A DNA stretch of 64,000 nucleotides, taken from contig CM067353.1 of assembly GCA_034190875.2 (NCBI GenBank), forward strand, positions 29,739,725-29,803,724, written 5' to 3'. Shown here one piece after another: positions 38,815-50,603 of this stretch (position 1 is the first letter of the stretch; every line of letters begins with the position of its first letter). The notes under the pieces were generated by a model. That model was given only the letters and a program-made list of their open reading frames with translations. It had not been told where the DNA came from and searched no databases. Origin of the DNA: Urechis unicinctus (taxonomy: Eukaryota > Annelida > Polychaeta > Xenopneusta > Urechidae). The position numbers were made by a program, and so were the translations under genes.

Positions 38815-39345
38815 TTGACATTTTCTCAACTTTGCTTTGACATGCATTATCATGTACTCAACTTTGCTTTTACATGCATTATCATTTCACTTAACTTTGC
38901 TTTTACATGCATTATCATTTTCTCAACTTTGCTTTTACATGCATTATCATATACTCACATGCATTATCTTTGCTTCATTTACTTAACTGCTTTTACATCA
39001 TTTTCATTTCAACTTTGCTTTTACATGCATTATCATTTACTCAACTTTGCTTTTACATGCATTATCATTTTCTCAACTTTGCTTTTACATGCATTATCAT
39101 TTACTTAACTTTGCTTTTACATGCATTCATTTTCTCAACTATGCTTTTACATGCATTATCATATACTCAACTTTGCTTTTACATGCATTATCATTTACTT
39201 AACTTTGCTTTTACATGCATTATCATTTTCTTAACTTTGCTTTTACATGCATTATCATTTTCTCAGCTTTGCTTTTACATGCATTACATGCATTTTTACA
39301 TTATCATTTTCTCTTTGCTTTTACATGCTTTCATTTCTCAACTTT
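38815..39345 (+). repeat. 32-bp tandem array
   Basis: The unit contains CAACTTTGCTTTTACATGCA then TTATCATTT, period 32 (for example 39,041 and 39,073). Units at 38,950-39,010 and 39,290-39,345 are broken. The array interrupts copy B of the segmental duplication. Confidence 0.92.
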
Positions 39346-40092
39346 GCTTTTATCATCACCATAGATTTTTATTTATTTTAATATTGAAACATGCATTATC
39401 ATTTACTCAACTTTCACTTTTTGACAGGATGCGATGAAATACCCAAATGTTTTTTTGACAATCAATACATGCCAACTTTGACAAGTTTTATCATTACCAT
39501 GCTTTGTGATTATGCATCGCATGACTTTGCTTTGACATGATCTCATCTTTTCAAGAGAGTGCTTTGACATGCAAACACAAGGGTACCTTCTTCGTACATA
39601 GTCCATTACAAATGAATGCATTATCATTTTCAAACTTTGCTACTACTTATCAGTTTTCGACTTTGCTGATCATTACTTTCTACTTTTTACATGCAGTCAA
39701 CTTTACTTTTACATGCATTATCAACTTCCTACTTTGCTTTTACATGCATGTCGTATCCCCTTTGCTTGTACATGCATATTTTCTACTCACCTTACTGCTT
39801 ATCATTTACCCATTCGCATTCTACTTCCCTTTTACTGCTTATCATTTTCTCAGCCCCATGCATCATCACCATAGATTTTTAATCATACTATTCACATTCA
39901 CTTTTGGCCAGGATCCCCTACTAAATACCCAAATGTATTCTAAATCAATACGATCCCTTACAAGTTTTTTAGTACCCCGCTTTGTGAGTATTGCAGATCG
40001 CATGAGCGATGTGATCTCTCTTCTAAAGGGAGTGCTCACAAACACAAGGGGTACCTTCTTCGTACGATAGTCCACACAAATGAACAGCAATC
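39346..40092. other. Mosaic of duplication end and satellite fragments
   Basis: Copy A's 31,318-31,554 is present here twice. The first version (39,365-39,640) is studded with pieces of the preceding 32-bp satellite (ACTTTGCT, TTGACATG, GCATTATCATTTTC). Between the two lie degenerate satellite-like stretches (39,640-39,870). The second version (39,875-40,092) carries CCCCTACT- and CCCTTAC-like pieces resembling the following 44-bp satellite. See findings. Confidence 0.75.
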
Positions 40093-42165
40093 TAGTACTT
40101 GTCACGCCCCTACTTGTAACGTGTATTCTACTCATTACTGCTGTCATTCCCCTACTTGTAACGTGTATTCTACTTCCCTTACTGCTGTCATTCCCCTACT
40201 AGTACCGTGTATTCTACTTCCCTTACTGCTGTCATCCCTTACTGCTGTCTATCTACTCCTCTTACTGTAACGTCACTTGTAACGTGTACTCTACTCACAT
40301 TACTGTCCTACTTCACGCCCCTACTTGTAACGTGTATTCTACTCACCTTACTGCTGTCCATTACGTGTATTCTACTCTACTTCCTTACTGCTGTCACGCC
40401 CCTACTTGTAACGTGTAATCTACTCTACTAGTAACGTGTATTCTACTTCCCTTACTGCTGTCACGCCCCTACTTGTAACGTGTAATCTACTCCTCTTACT
40501 GTCGTCACGCCCCTTCTAGTAACGTGTATTCTACTCCCATTACTGCTGTCACGCCCCTACTTGTAACGTGTATTCTACTCACCTTACTGCTGTCATTCCC
40601 CTACTAGTAACGTGTATTCTACTTCCCTTACTGCTGTCACGCCCCTACTTGTAACGTGTAATCTACTCCTCTTACTGTCGTCACGCCCCTTCTAGTAACG
40701 TGTATTCTACTTTCCTTACTGCTGTCACACCCCGCTAACGTGTATTCTACTTTCCTTACTGCTGTCACGCCGCTACTTGTAACGTGTATTCTACTCCCCT
40801 TACTGCTCTTATGCCCCTACTAATAACGTGTATTCTACTCACCTTACCTCTGTCACGCCCCTTCTATTAACGTGTATTCTACTTTCCTTACTGCCGTCAC
40901 GCCCCTACTTGTAACGTGTATTCCACTTCCCTTACTGCTGTCACGCCACTACTAGTAACGTGTGTTCTTTTTCCCTTACTGCTGTCACGCCCCTACTACT
41001 AACGTATATTCTACTCATCTTACTGCTGTCACGCCCGTACTAGTAACGTGTATTCTACTTCCCTTACTGCTGTCACACCACTTCTAGTAAAGTGTATTCT
41101 ACACCCCTTCTGCTGTCACGCCCCTACTTGTAAGGTGTATTCTACTCCCCTCACTGATGTCACGCCCCTTCTAGTAACGTGTAATCTACTTCCCTTATTG
41201 CTGTCACGCCCCTACTTGTAACGTGTATTCTACTCCCCTTACTGCAGTCACGCCCCTTCTATTAACGTGTATTCTTCTCCCCTTACTGCTGTCACGCCCC
41301 TACTTGTAACGTGTATTCTACTCCCCTTACTGCTGTCAAGCCCCTTCTATTAACGTGTATTCTACTCCCCTTACTGCTGTCACGCCCCTACTTGTAATGT
41401 GTATTCTACTCCCCTTACTGCTGTCAAGCCCCTACTATTAACGTGTATTCTACTCCCCTTACTGCTGTCACGCCCTTACTTGTGACGTGTATTCTACTTC
41501 CCTTACTGCTGTCCCGCCCCTACTTGTAACTTGTATTCTACTCACCTTACTGCTGTCACGCCCCTAGTACTAACATGTATTCTACTCACCTTACTGCTGT
41601 CACGCCCCTACTTGTGACGTGTATTCTACTTCCCTTACTGCTGTCCCGCCCCTACTTGTAACTTGTATTCTACTCACCTTACTGCTGTCACGCCCCTAGT
41701 ACTAACATGTATTCTACTCCCCTTACTGCTGTCACGCCCCTACTACTTACGTGTATTCTACTCACCTTACTGCTGTCACGCCCCTAACGTGTATTCTACT
41801 TCCCTTACTGCTGTACTTGTCTATTCTACTCACCTTACTGCTGTCACGCCCCTAGTACTAACATGTATTCTACTCCCCTTACTGCTGTCACGCCCCTACT
41901 ACTTACGTGTATTCTACTCACCTTACTGCTGTCTCGCCCCTACTGGTAACGTGTATTCTACTTCCCTTACTGCTGTCACCCCCCTACTTGTGACGTGTAT
42001 TCTACTTCCCTTACTGCTGTCACGCCCCTACTACTTCTGACGTGTATTCTACTCACCTTACTGCTGTCAACCCCTACTTGTGACGTGTATTCTACTTCCC
42101 TTACTGCTGTCACCCCCCTACTTGTGACGTGTATTCTACTTCCCTTACTGCTGTCATGCCTCATG
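40092..42165 (+). repeat. 44-bp tandem array (about 47 units)
   Basis: The unit contains TTACTGCTGTCACGCCCCTA followed by CTTGTAACGTGTATTCTACT, period 44 (for example 41,283 and 41,327). Variation is mainly CTTGTAAC/CTAGTAAC/CTATTAAC. Units between 40,090 and 40,450 are irregular. The same satellite occurs as short arrays at 46,140-46,305 and 53,150-53,345. Confidence 0.95.
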
Positions 42166-43214
42166 CAACAATTCATCACCTAGATGTTATGCTCATTCAA
42201 TCACTCTATTATTTTAAAGAGCCAGGAAGTAACGCCTTGGACCTCTCAAGCGGCAGGGACCTAGCGTCGTAAACACTCGTGAAATGAATGTCTTGAAGGA
42301 AGCAATTCTGAACATATAACTAAATATTTTGTGATGTAATTTATCGATAGTTGTGTCATTTCTGCTGGCTTTTCAATAGTTTGTTTAAAGCAGCCTACAC
42401 ATAGGGCTTTCAAAAGCTGCAAAGGTCGCCACTGCTCTCTGCTCGCCTCACGGGAGCGCGTGCAAGTATGGCATGCCGCGGTAATATTGAACAAATAAAG
42501 CTTTTCCTTGAGTCAGCCAATTCATTGTCAATCTATCATTGCTCCGGACAGCATGAATTCTTGGTCGAATTTGCCAAGTTATCTTGATCAGTCCGATTTG
42601 TGGAATGTTTGTTAACATTTTTTAAGGATCTGGCTGGGACTTTTAATGTTGCAGTTCCTTGTGCATAATCACGAATCAAACGACACCTACGACGCACTAC
42701 ATCTGACAAACGACCACAATATAGTTAACAAATGTCATCCATAAAAGCGCATGAAAGGGTGAATCTAGCCAAGGGCACACCTTACGGACACGGTATCTGC
42801 GTTGAGATGCGCAAGATAACCCAGCTGAACCGGGAAGTTTTACCTGTCTTTCTTAAACCCCGTCTCTTTTCAAACAACCTTTCTCCTAAGTTGATACTCT
42901 GGTTAAGACAAACGTTCCTTGAACTTCACCTGCAGTGTCACCTGATACATACAGGAGACAGGCTGATAGAGCAGATGAAAAGTGAACATTTCGTCACTCC
43001 ATCCAGGTATGTGAACATTTGCAAAAGCTCATTTTGATTTGCATGTCAGGCTAATCTGCGTATTTGTATGATTAACTCGAGAGATTAGTACTTTATTAAT
43101 TGCATGAAATATTAGCCTGCTTATAACATAATATAACAATGAACGTTTCACATATTTGTGTTATTGCGCGGCTAATCACATTATCATTGTTTCGTTTCTA
43201 CCTCCACAACACAT
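42166..43214. other. Region with one possible orphan exon
   Basis: A plus-strand frame starts at 42,732 (MSSIKAHERVNLAKG) and reaches TTPSR-like codons at a plausible donor (CAG/GTATGT near 43,006). I recognise no domain and found no matching downstream exon. It could be a first exon or chance. Nothing else is recognisable here. Confidence 0.25.
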
Positions 43215-43535
43215 GCCCACATCGACCACAACCCCAAATGTACACCAGCCCTCATCCCATCGACGTTCAACCCACGTCAACCTCTACCCTATATCGACCG
43301 CCAACCCACATCGACGGTCGACCACACGTCGACCAACTCCTCTCTTCGATCACCACCCCACATTGATTACTGTCCTACATCAACCTCATCCCTATATCGA
43401 CCCCCCCCCCCCCCCACCACACACACACACACACACACACCTGATGTCTACTGCAACTCCGCATCGACCAATACGCCACATCAATAGGCATTCCATATCG
43501 ACCACAACCCCACATCAAACACCCATAGGGATTTG
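43215..43535 (+). repeat. Degenerate CATCGACCACAACCC-type repeat
   Basis: Variants of CACATCGACCACAACCCC recur every 15-25 bases and reappear at 43,930-44,010. A C run and (CA)n tract sit at 43,400-43,440. This is low-complexity, not coding. Confidence 0.6.
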
Positions 43536-43697
43536 CATTGGCCGGTAGGCCGCTACCCTCTATCCATACATAAGACCAAGGGGGACAACGATTTCGTCAC
43601 CACATCACCAAAAATCTCGCCTCAACAATCTGACGTCCCGTTTTCAAGATTGTCGCGCCCTAGATCAATTGAGAAGATATCATTCTACCGAAATTTG

Positions 43698-43765
43698 CAA
43701 AGAAATCGCGAGCTCTGATTGGAGCTCATATTTGGATTGTCCAATCGGAGCTCGCGATTTCTTTG
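43698..43765. repeat. 25-bp inverted repeat (hairpin)
   Basis: Left arm 43,698-43,722 and right arm 43,741-43,765 are reverse complements with one mismatch around an 18-base spacer. The arm core is AAATCGCGAGCTC. It may be a terminal remnant of a foldback element, or cruciform-forming DNA. Confidence 0.8.
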
Positions 43766-44379
43766 CCCCGGACGAAGGGTGTGTGATCCATCAACTTCCG
43801 GGTACAGGAATGTCGCTATTCGGCTAAAATAGCGTTTGCACTCGAATAAAGTATGTTTTATTTGTGGCAAATGTTTGGTTTATGTATGCATAGAAGAGAG
43901 CGGCCTGCCGGCGGATCTCTGTGCTTACACCGCCTCACATCAACAGCCATACCACATCAAACGCTAGTCGACATCGACCACAATCCTACATCGACCACCA
44001 CCCATAAAACACATTATTTGTAGAATTCAGCGTTACAAGTATCGCCCTCTCGCCCCAGCGCATACCGTATTCACCCGTCTGTGCAAGCCGAGAGAACGGG
44101 CATGGGCATGACATGTAGAACGTGACATTAGCCCAACAGACCAACAGTCGATCGAGTCGAGGGAGCGCAAGCTCCACTTGGTTAAAAAGAGCTACTTGAC
44201 ATGGTGTCACGAATCAGATGTCATTATCGTCTGGTTTTTGGTGCAGCAAGTAGTATATAAAGTAGCGGTTCTGGCACACCTCCCCTCATCTATACTATTC
44301 TCTCCGAAACAGCTCATACAGGATTTGTGCTCACCCTAAGTCGGACCCGACCCCAATACTGGTCCGACATCAGCATGCT

Positions 44380-45330
44380 AGTGTGTAGGTACACTAGTGT
44401 GTCCATAGGCCAAGGTGTTTTCACCGTTCACGGTCATCCACCGCTTTGAGTCAAATGGAGAGAGTGACACCTTGTTGACGTGTAGCCCATACATTTTATG
44501 ACCATCACTGCATAGCATGTTCATACCATGTCGGAACTGCATTTTTTGTGAATAGAGACTCCATGTACTGTGCGTGGCGTAGGTGTTTCTTGACCACAAC
44601 CTTCTTCACTCTTTTAGCTATTTTAATCTCACCCTTGTCAGACATTAGGATCGAGTACATCTTAGGGCTCCGACCAACATACTCCTTGATGGGCACAGAG
44701 GCACACTACTCTTTCATCTTTTCTAGCACCTTCTTGTTTACGTTACTGAACAAGGGACGAGAAGGATCATAATTGCTGGTATCAAAGAGGTCACTATCTT
44801 CTTTCATGTCTGCATACACGTCAGCTGTGCAGATCTCCAGAAGCATTGAGTCCGTGTCTGTATATAGCAGGCCAAGGTCGCTACCATATCTGGACTTCGT
44901 TGTGTTATAATAGAAGTCGTACGTCAGGTGCTTGGAGAGGTCGAGTATGCACATACCTACATACACCGGACGATTTAACACTTAGCGGGTCTTGTGCATA
45001 TGCAGGGTGGCCAGGTCATCATCGAATACATTATGTCGAGTATTTTTTCCTCTTCTGCCAAGGCAACAATCTTGACGTCGACTCGCCTTCTGAGATTCTC
45101 TATAGTTTTACCAAACTCTGAGTTGTTCATCAGCTTGTACAGGTCCTTCTCAAAGTGACTGGTGGCAACCTTACGCAGGTCTGGTTAATCCGAATGTAAG
45201 GCTCCATCAAGGAGCTCCTATTGAATACAAGCGCACGGTGTATCTTGGAAAGCCTCATTACCAGAGATTTGAGATTGAGATTTCTATAGTGGATCACCGT
45301 TCTTTTTTAGGCTCAACATACTCAGTGTTG
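44380..45330 (-). pseudogene. Polinton/Maverick-type DNA polymerase B, C-terminal fragment
   Basis: This is the palm/thumb part of a protein-primed family B polymerase (viral/organellar type, as carried by Polinton transposons). On the minus strand, pieces follow in family order: VIHYRNL (about 45,290); FEKDLYKLMNNSEFGKTIEN (the KxxxN-x-x-(Y/F)G nucleotide-binding motif, about 45,160-45,100); LTYDFYYN, then the catalytic YTDTDS motif (about 44,860); KEYVGRSPKMYS (about 44,690); and a C-terminal KRW...LAYGH signature (about 44,440-44,400). These pieces sit in at least three frames with stops between them, so the gene is dead. The exonuclease and N-terminal parts are not seen. A Polinton-type integrase remnant lies just upstream on the same strand, consistent with one degraded element. 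Confidence 0.85.
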
Positions 45331-45589
45331 TCGGCTGGTGAGGCAGTGTCACCAACAATCCATGCACAATCCTAGGTTATTTCTTATACCCTTCTGACAA
45401 ACTGTACAAAGACGATTAACAACACCATGTTTTATCTAATATCTGTGTAAGTTACCAAACTCTTGCGTTCAGGGCCTGTTACTGGGGTCTTTCTTTCCGA
45501 CCAATATCCTTGGGCACTTATTTGCAAACACTACCGTTATTGTGTATATTGTCTAGATATCTATTGTCTAATTGAGAATTTCATCTGGT

Positions 45590-46140
45590 GGCAACTGGCT
45601 ATTGGATGGCACCACAAGTAGCTCCTCCTTTACAAAGCCACGGAGTGGTCCATCTAACAAATAGTACAGTGAAGGTTCACCAGGTTTAGTGACAGAGCGT
45701 CCATTCTGGTAATCATTGAGTTACCACACAAGGTCAGTGGCCCGACGACGTTGGTTTAGCTCTAGCTCACCTGGCTGGTAAAGATAGCGAACACCAACAC
45801 CAGAGGGAATATTTTGCTCTTTAACCCCCAGCGGAAGAGGACTTTTGTGCAACACGTATTGCCTTTATAGCTTCTTTAAAAAATTTTTTTAGTTGAGCGG
45901 GTCACCTCATTATTTATTGCAGAGACTACAGCCTGCAGTCAAGAAACCCACTCAGTCGATCGTTTCCCAGTAGCCCTTAACTCCACAACATACTGGTGTC
46001 CAAAGAGTCGTTCAGGAAGTGAGCGGTTAAAGTGTTCCACTATAGCCTGGTCTTGATGGATATTCACACGGCCACGCCTGACCGAGACTCCAGTTTTGCT
46101 AGCAGCTGATTCACTTCTCCCATTAACTCCCGTGTGTTCT
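45590..46140 (-). pseudogene. Polinton-type integrase fragment 1
   Basis: On the minus strand, IHQDQAIVEHFNRSLPERL carries the third acidic residue region of an rve/DDE(D/E) integrase. It continues with RLFGHQYVVELRATGKRSTEW and VVSAINNEVTR, then after breaks RYLYQPGEL, RRRATDLVW and DGPLRGFVKEELLVVP (45,850-45,600). This order matches the integrase of Polintons (transposon-derived F54H12.3-like proteins). There is an in-frame stop just after STEWVS (about 45,945) and further frame changes. The 5' part is cut off where a 44-bp satellite array begins at about 46,140. Confidence 0.82.
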
Positions 46141-46305
46141 TCTCTCATTACTGCTGTCACGCCCCTACTCGTATCGTGTATTCTACTCCCCTAACTGCTG
46201 TCACGCCCCTACTAGTAAAGTGTGTTCTTCTCCCATTACTGCTGTCACGCCCCTACTAGTAACGTGTGTTCTTCTCCCCTTACTGCTGTTACGCCCCTAC
46301 TAGTC
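46140..46305 (+). repeat. 44-bp satellite, short array 2
   Basis: About four units of the same satellite as 40,092-42,165 (TTACTGCTGTCACGCCCCTA) truncate the integrase fragment on its 5' side. Confidence 0.88.
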
Positions 46306-47200
46306 AGCCCGGATGTTAATTTCTTCACAACGGCGAACTGACCACCTCCTGTTTGTTCCATCTGTTGCAGTGTTCTTCACAGTGACCATCGTTTTGTTAC
46401 ACAATGGCGAAATAACAATCGTTCTGTGGCTAATATTATCAGAAAGTCTATCTTGCCATCGCGCTCTTTCTAAGTTCATCACATTGCCATGATGGTCATA
46501 GCTTAAACTGAGACGTACTCTAGGTTTCATTCGACATTTGGAAAGAGTATCGTAGCTTCACCAACATAGTCGACTCGGAAATAAACATATTGATATGGTA
46601 TCGAAAAGCTTCACGAATATTGTAGACATGATTGTAAAGTTTATCTCTCAGACATGGTCGATTGATTCAAATGCTTATCTCACATTCATGATTGACTGAT
46701 TCAAATGCTTATCTCACATTCATGGCCGATTGATTGAAATGCTTATCTCACAGACATAGTTGATTGATTGAAATGATTTCTCACAGATATGATAGATTGA
46801 TTGAAATGCTTATATCACATACATGATTGATTGATTTAAATGCTTATCTCGCAGGCATAGTTGATTGATTGAAATGCTTGTCTCTCAGACATAGTCGATT
46901 GATTGATCATGATTATGATGAGGACAATGGTGATAGTATAATGATGACAATGAATGTGATGTATATGTTGCTTACGATGATAATGATGATGATCATGATG
47001 ATTTTGATGATGTCCTCGATGATAAGAATTATCATCAAAGAAATATACCTAAGTGTAGCTTTCGCCAAGTTATCTTGTTGACTAGGCGAAATGCTTTCGC
47101 CGAATTACCACGGCCTATCTCGTTTGTGCTATGTGCGAATGTTTGAATGTAAACCTTTTTTTTTGCACGCGATACAGTTCGCAATTTTTGAAATGTTTTC
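46306..47200. repeat. Dispersed duplicated block, copy 1, with 34-bp repeats
   Basis: Matches 53,347-54,375 in the same order: an AGCCCGGATGTTAA segment; a degenerate 34-bp repeat (GATTGATTCAAATGCTTATC, 46,640-46,915); a GAT-rich stretch; and a tail ending GCACGCGATACAGTTCGCAA. Frames rich in Met/Ile are products of the GAT repeats. Confidence 0.8.
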
Positions 47201-47469
47201 GAATTTTTTTTTATTGGAAAATGTGGTGATTTTGTTATTGTTATCGGTTTCGAGGTTACGAGCCCAAAAAAAGTAAATCAGCTCTGCAATCGGAAGTTAC
47301 CGCACCGTTTCTTCGTCGTTAACGGTTGTATCGTAAAAATGTTTTCACCTGACGATAGCTCATGCTATTCCAAACTTGTAATAAATAATTTTTTGTTTCT
47401 GAAGTTAACGTGTCGTTTCTCCGTCGTTAATTGGTTTACACTCAAAGGAAGCTCATTTAATTCCTTATA

Positions 47470-47791
47470 CAGTGCAGCCTAGTTAAACGGGACTTCGCCA
47501 ATGGGGATTCCTCGATGAAGGGGACGCAGATCGGGAAACAATTCCAAGAAATGTAATTTCATTCGGTTAATCGGGACATGTCTAATCGCCTCGTTAAAGA
47601 GGACGCGTTGCCAATCGATTTTCAAATTCATCGACTGTAACAGCTTAATCCTGATTACTTAACGATCTCTGATCATCCGACCTCTGATCACCCGAGTTAA
47701 ACGAAGTTCATTAAGTTGTTAAATCATCTAGGGGATGCTGGCGGCTGATTAACAAGCGTGACTAACGATTGGAGATAACGATTGTGCACTG
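47470..47791. mobile_element. Small TA-flanked inverted-repeat element (MITE-like)
   Basis: The left end is CAGTGCAG at 47,470 and the right end TGCACTG ends at 47,791. Both are flanked by TA (47,468-47,469 and 47,792-47,793), as expected of Tc1/mariner-pogo insertions. Inside, AAACGGGACTTCGCC and TTAATCGGGACATG show internal subrepeats. The terminal match is short, so confidence is limited. It lies in a block absent from the paralogous locus at 54,375-54,395. Confidence 0.45.
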
Positions 47792-47867
47792 TAAGCGTGC
47801 CCAATTCCTATTTCGGGTGGTTGCGGAGCACTGCGAGTCAACATTGACGCCATGACTCCGAGATCAA

Positions 47868-48215
47868 GTGTCAAGTCCGATGGATAGGAGAAGCTGCCAA
47901 TGCTCGTTATCGGTTAGTCGTCGCCCGCGCTGTTTTCCGAAAGATGTCACTAAACTGCCAGTTGAGATCGCTTCTTCCAAATACGCATGGATGACGGAAG
48001 CGATCTTCACAAATTGGCTGACTAAATTGGACCGAAAACTCCGCTTCAACCAAAGTAAAGTCTGCCTGTTGATCGACAACTGTTCTGCCCACTTGCCGCA
48101 GGTGACGCTGACCAACATCACTTAACGCTTCCTGCAGCCCTACACCACCAGTCTGATCCAGTCGATGGCAAGCCCTGCATGTTGCCCGCCAGATCAACCT
48201 TCTCGACGCCATTCT
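47868..48215 (+). pseudogene. Tigger/pogo-like DDE transposase fragment
   Basis: The plus-strand frame contains KLPVEIASSKYAWMTEAIF, then NWLTKLDRKLRFNQSKVCLL, then IDNCSAH, a stop at 48,123, and QPYTTSLIQ in the same frame. This is the DDE_1 core of pogo/Tigger/jerky transposases: the Asp of DNCxAH is the second catalytic residue, and TTSLIQP normally precedes the last one. Only about 110 codons remain, with neither the N-terminal DNA-binding domain nor the first Asp region. It lies inside a roughly 1.1-kb block (47,230-48,340) missing from the duplicate locus. Confidence 0.75.
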
Positions 48216-48339
48216 AGGATTTCATGGATTTCGGTGACGTCACTTCCGGCGACAAACGCACCAAAGCTTATGAAATAATTCGCAAGTTTAGTTCCAATTT
48301 TAAAAATTGTTTTGTAAATGGTCGGCATTATTGACACGC

Positions 48340-49094
<755 letters not shown>

Positions 49095-49095
<1 letters not shown>

Positions 49096-49345
49096 AAAGT
49101 TATGCTGCAATTGCACATCGTTGCGCAGACGCATCTTTAAGTTTGTTGTCCTGTGATCGTTTACGGTATTCCGCCTATAGCTGTGAAGGATATACCCATA
49201 TACAGTCGTATGATTTGATCTCCAGAGCAACACTGGAAATAACAGAAACCTAAGAGCAAGTGCATACAGCGAGCAAGAAAGATCCTTTTTACGACTGAGT
49301 ACAGCGAGCTCCTTCGACATATTATGGACGATAAGGGCAGTAAGA
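49095..49345. repeat. Conserved flank of microsatellite, copy 1
   Basis: ATCTTTAAG, TTTACGGTATTCCG and GCTGTGAAGGATATACCCAT through ATTATGGACGATAAGGGC match 59,706-59,930 closely. A microsatellite core with a conserved downstream flank resembles Helitron-derived HINE/pearl elements of molluscs, but no Helitron end could be confirmed. Confidence 0.65.
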
Positions 49346-49584
49346 ATTATCCGTTCGACTTTTTTTTGTTCAGGAGATACATCGAAGCCTAACAACTTGA
49401 TTTGAAATCTAACCTATTCGAACTCGTTAAATTTCCCCATGTGAAGACATTTTTCCGTTGGTTTTACCTGATATGGTAATTGATGCACTGTGTTGATTTG
49501 TGTTGACGGTTAACATTTGTCCTGTAATTCGTTAATGGAATGTATCACAGTGTTTTTAAAGACTCTCTGTACTTGCGTGTATAA

Positions 49585-50603
49585 GGAGTACCAGATTATG
49601 GGGCTATTCATGGGGGCCAGAATCCCGGAACCCAGCCTAATGTACCCCCACAACCACAAGGTGCTTCACAGCCATACGGACCCCCACAGCCACAAGGTGC
49701 TTCACAGCCATATGGACCCCCATATCCACAAGTTGCTTCACCGACATATGGACCCCCACATCCACAAGCTGATTCACAGCCATATAAACCCCCACAACCA
49801 CAAGGCGGTTACCAACCATATGGGCATGGGCAGTTACAATATGGAACCATCCCACAACCACCCCAGAACGTGGTTCCTACACTGAAGGGAAATCAACGGC
49901 AAACATACACGGTACATATGCTCCTGGCCTGTGCAGTGTTTTACTTCTGTGGGGTCATCTTTGGAGCGATTGCATTCTTCATGGCATGTAAGTTACCCAC
50001 TGCCTTCGTGTTGACCTGTTGTGAAATTCAACATGATAAATAGTCACGTATGGTTATGTATTATACTGATATAGCAGTGAATATATTCAGTCATGGAATT
50101 TTTCCTTTGGAACACTAAGGAGTTCTCTTCAAGGTGTCATTTAGGTATGAAGTTTGTAGCAGATACAAGACAGTATACACTGCAGTATATTTTAAATAAT
50201 CTGTTGTTATTCAAAACTGAAAGCTCCAACCTTTTATATTCTGCTATTTCAAATTGGGAAGATAAAGTTTAATATTTAGTTTTTCATTCAAATCCCCTTC
50301 GCTGCGGTCCTATATTGGAGGCATTACATCACCATAAATGAATTTCGATGCAGTCAAACCTTTTCTGTCTGATAAATACTCGTAGTCAACCAGCAGCTAC
50401 AGAGGCTAAACAGTGATTAAGCAATCTACTTTGTTTCAGTTGCGGCACAAGGTGCAGCCAATAGAGGCGATGCTGAGCAGGGACGACGTTATGGCCGCAC
50501 CTCGCTGATTATCTCCCTTATTGGGATGGTGGTGGGCGTAGTGGTGGTCGTGGTGGTGGGCGTGGTGGTTGTTGTACAAGTACAAGACCAAATTCATTTG
50601 TAA
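49585..50603 (+). CDS. Proline-rich CD225/dispanin (IFITM-like) membrane protein, partial
   Basis: Two exons are clear: about 49,585-49,987 and 50,440-50,603 (stop TAA 50,601), joined by a GT-AG intron with consistent phase. The first exon encodes four to five proline-rich repeats of the PYGPPQPQGASQ kind, then the hydrophobic segment MLLACAVFYFCGVIFGAIAF. The second gives FAAQGAANRGDAEQGRRYGR, then LIISLIGMVVGVVVVVVVGV and a short charged tail. Two hydrophobic segments linked by a loop with GD and R-x-x-R-x-x-R-like residues match CD225/dispanins (IFITM, PRRT, SYNDIG relatives), which sit in plasma or endosomal membranes. The upstream in-frame TAA (about 49,579) is followed by possible acceptors (TATAAG or CCAG), so the start codon is on an exon I did not find. 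The second membrane segment is unusually Val-rich. Confidence 0.72.

Larger units (their letters stand above)
32344..40092. repeat. Segmental duplication, copy B
   Basis: Direct copy of 24,648-31,554. It lacks copy A's 25,035-25,755 block, carries about 1 kb (33,235-34,255) where copy A has about 150 bases, and is invaded by a 32-bp satellite near its right end (38,815 onward). After the satellite its terminal segment appears twice in scrambled form (39,365-39,640 and 39,875-40,092). Confidence 0.9.

Noticed and set aside
38794-40431. Frames with HALSFTQLCFYMHYH-type repeats
   Set aside because: Products of the 32-bp and 44-bp satellites.
42261-42494. 77-codon minus-strand frame after the 44-bp array
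   Set aside because: No recognisable domain, no splice sites, and only modest length.
43156-43548. 130-codon His/Pro/Thr-rich frame
   Set aside because: Follows the degenerate CATCGACCAC repeat and a CA tract. This is low complexity.
46869-47081. Met/Ile-rich 70-codon frame, with a twin at 54,048-54,263
   Set aside because: Generated by a GATGATAATGAT stretch within a duplicated non-coding block. Translation is low complexity and closes at different points.
49517-49885. 122-codon frame with SHKVLHSHMDPH repeats
   Set aside because: Shadow of the CD225-like exon. The frame with PYGPPQPQGASQ continues into membrane segments and correct splice phase.
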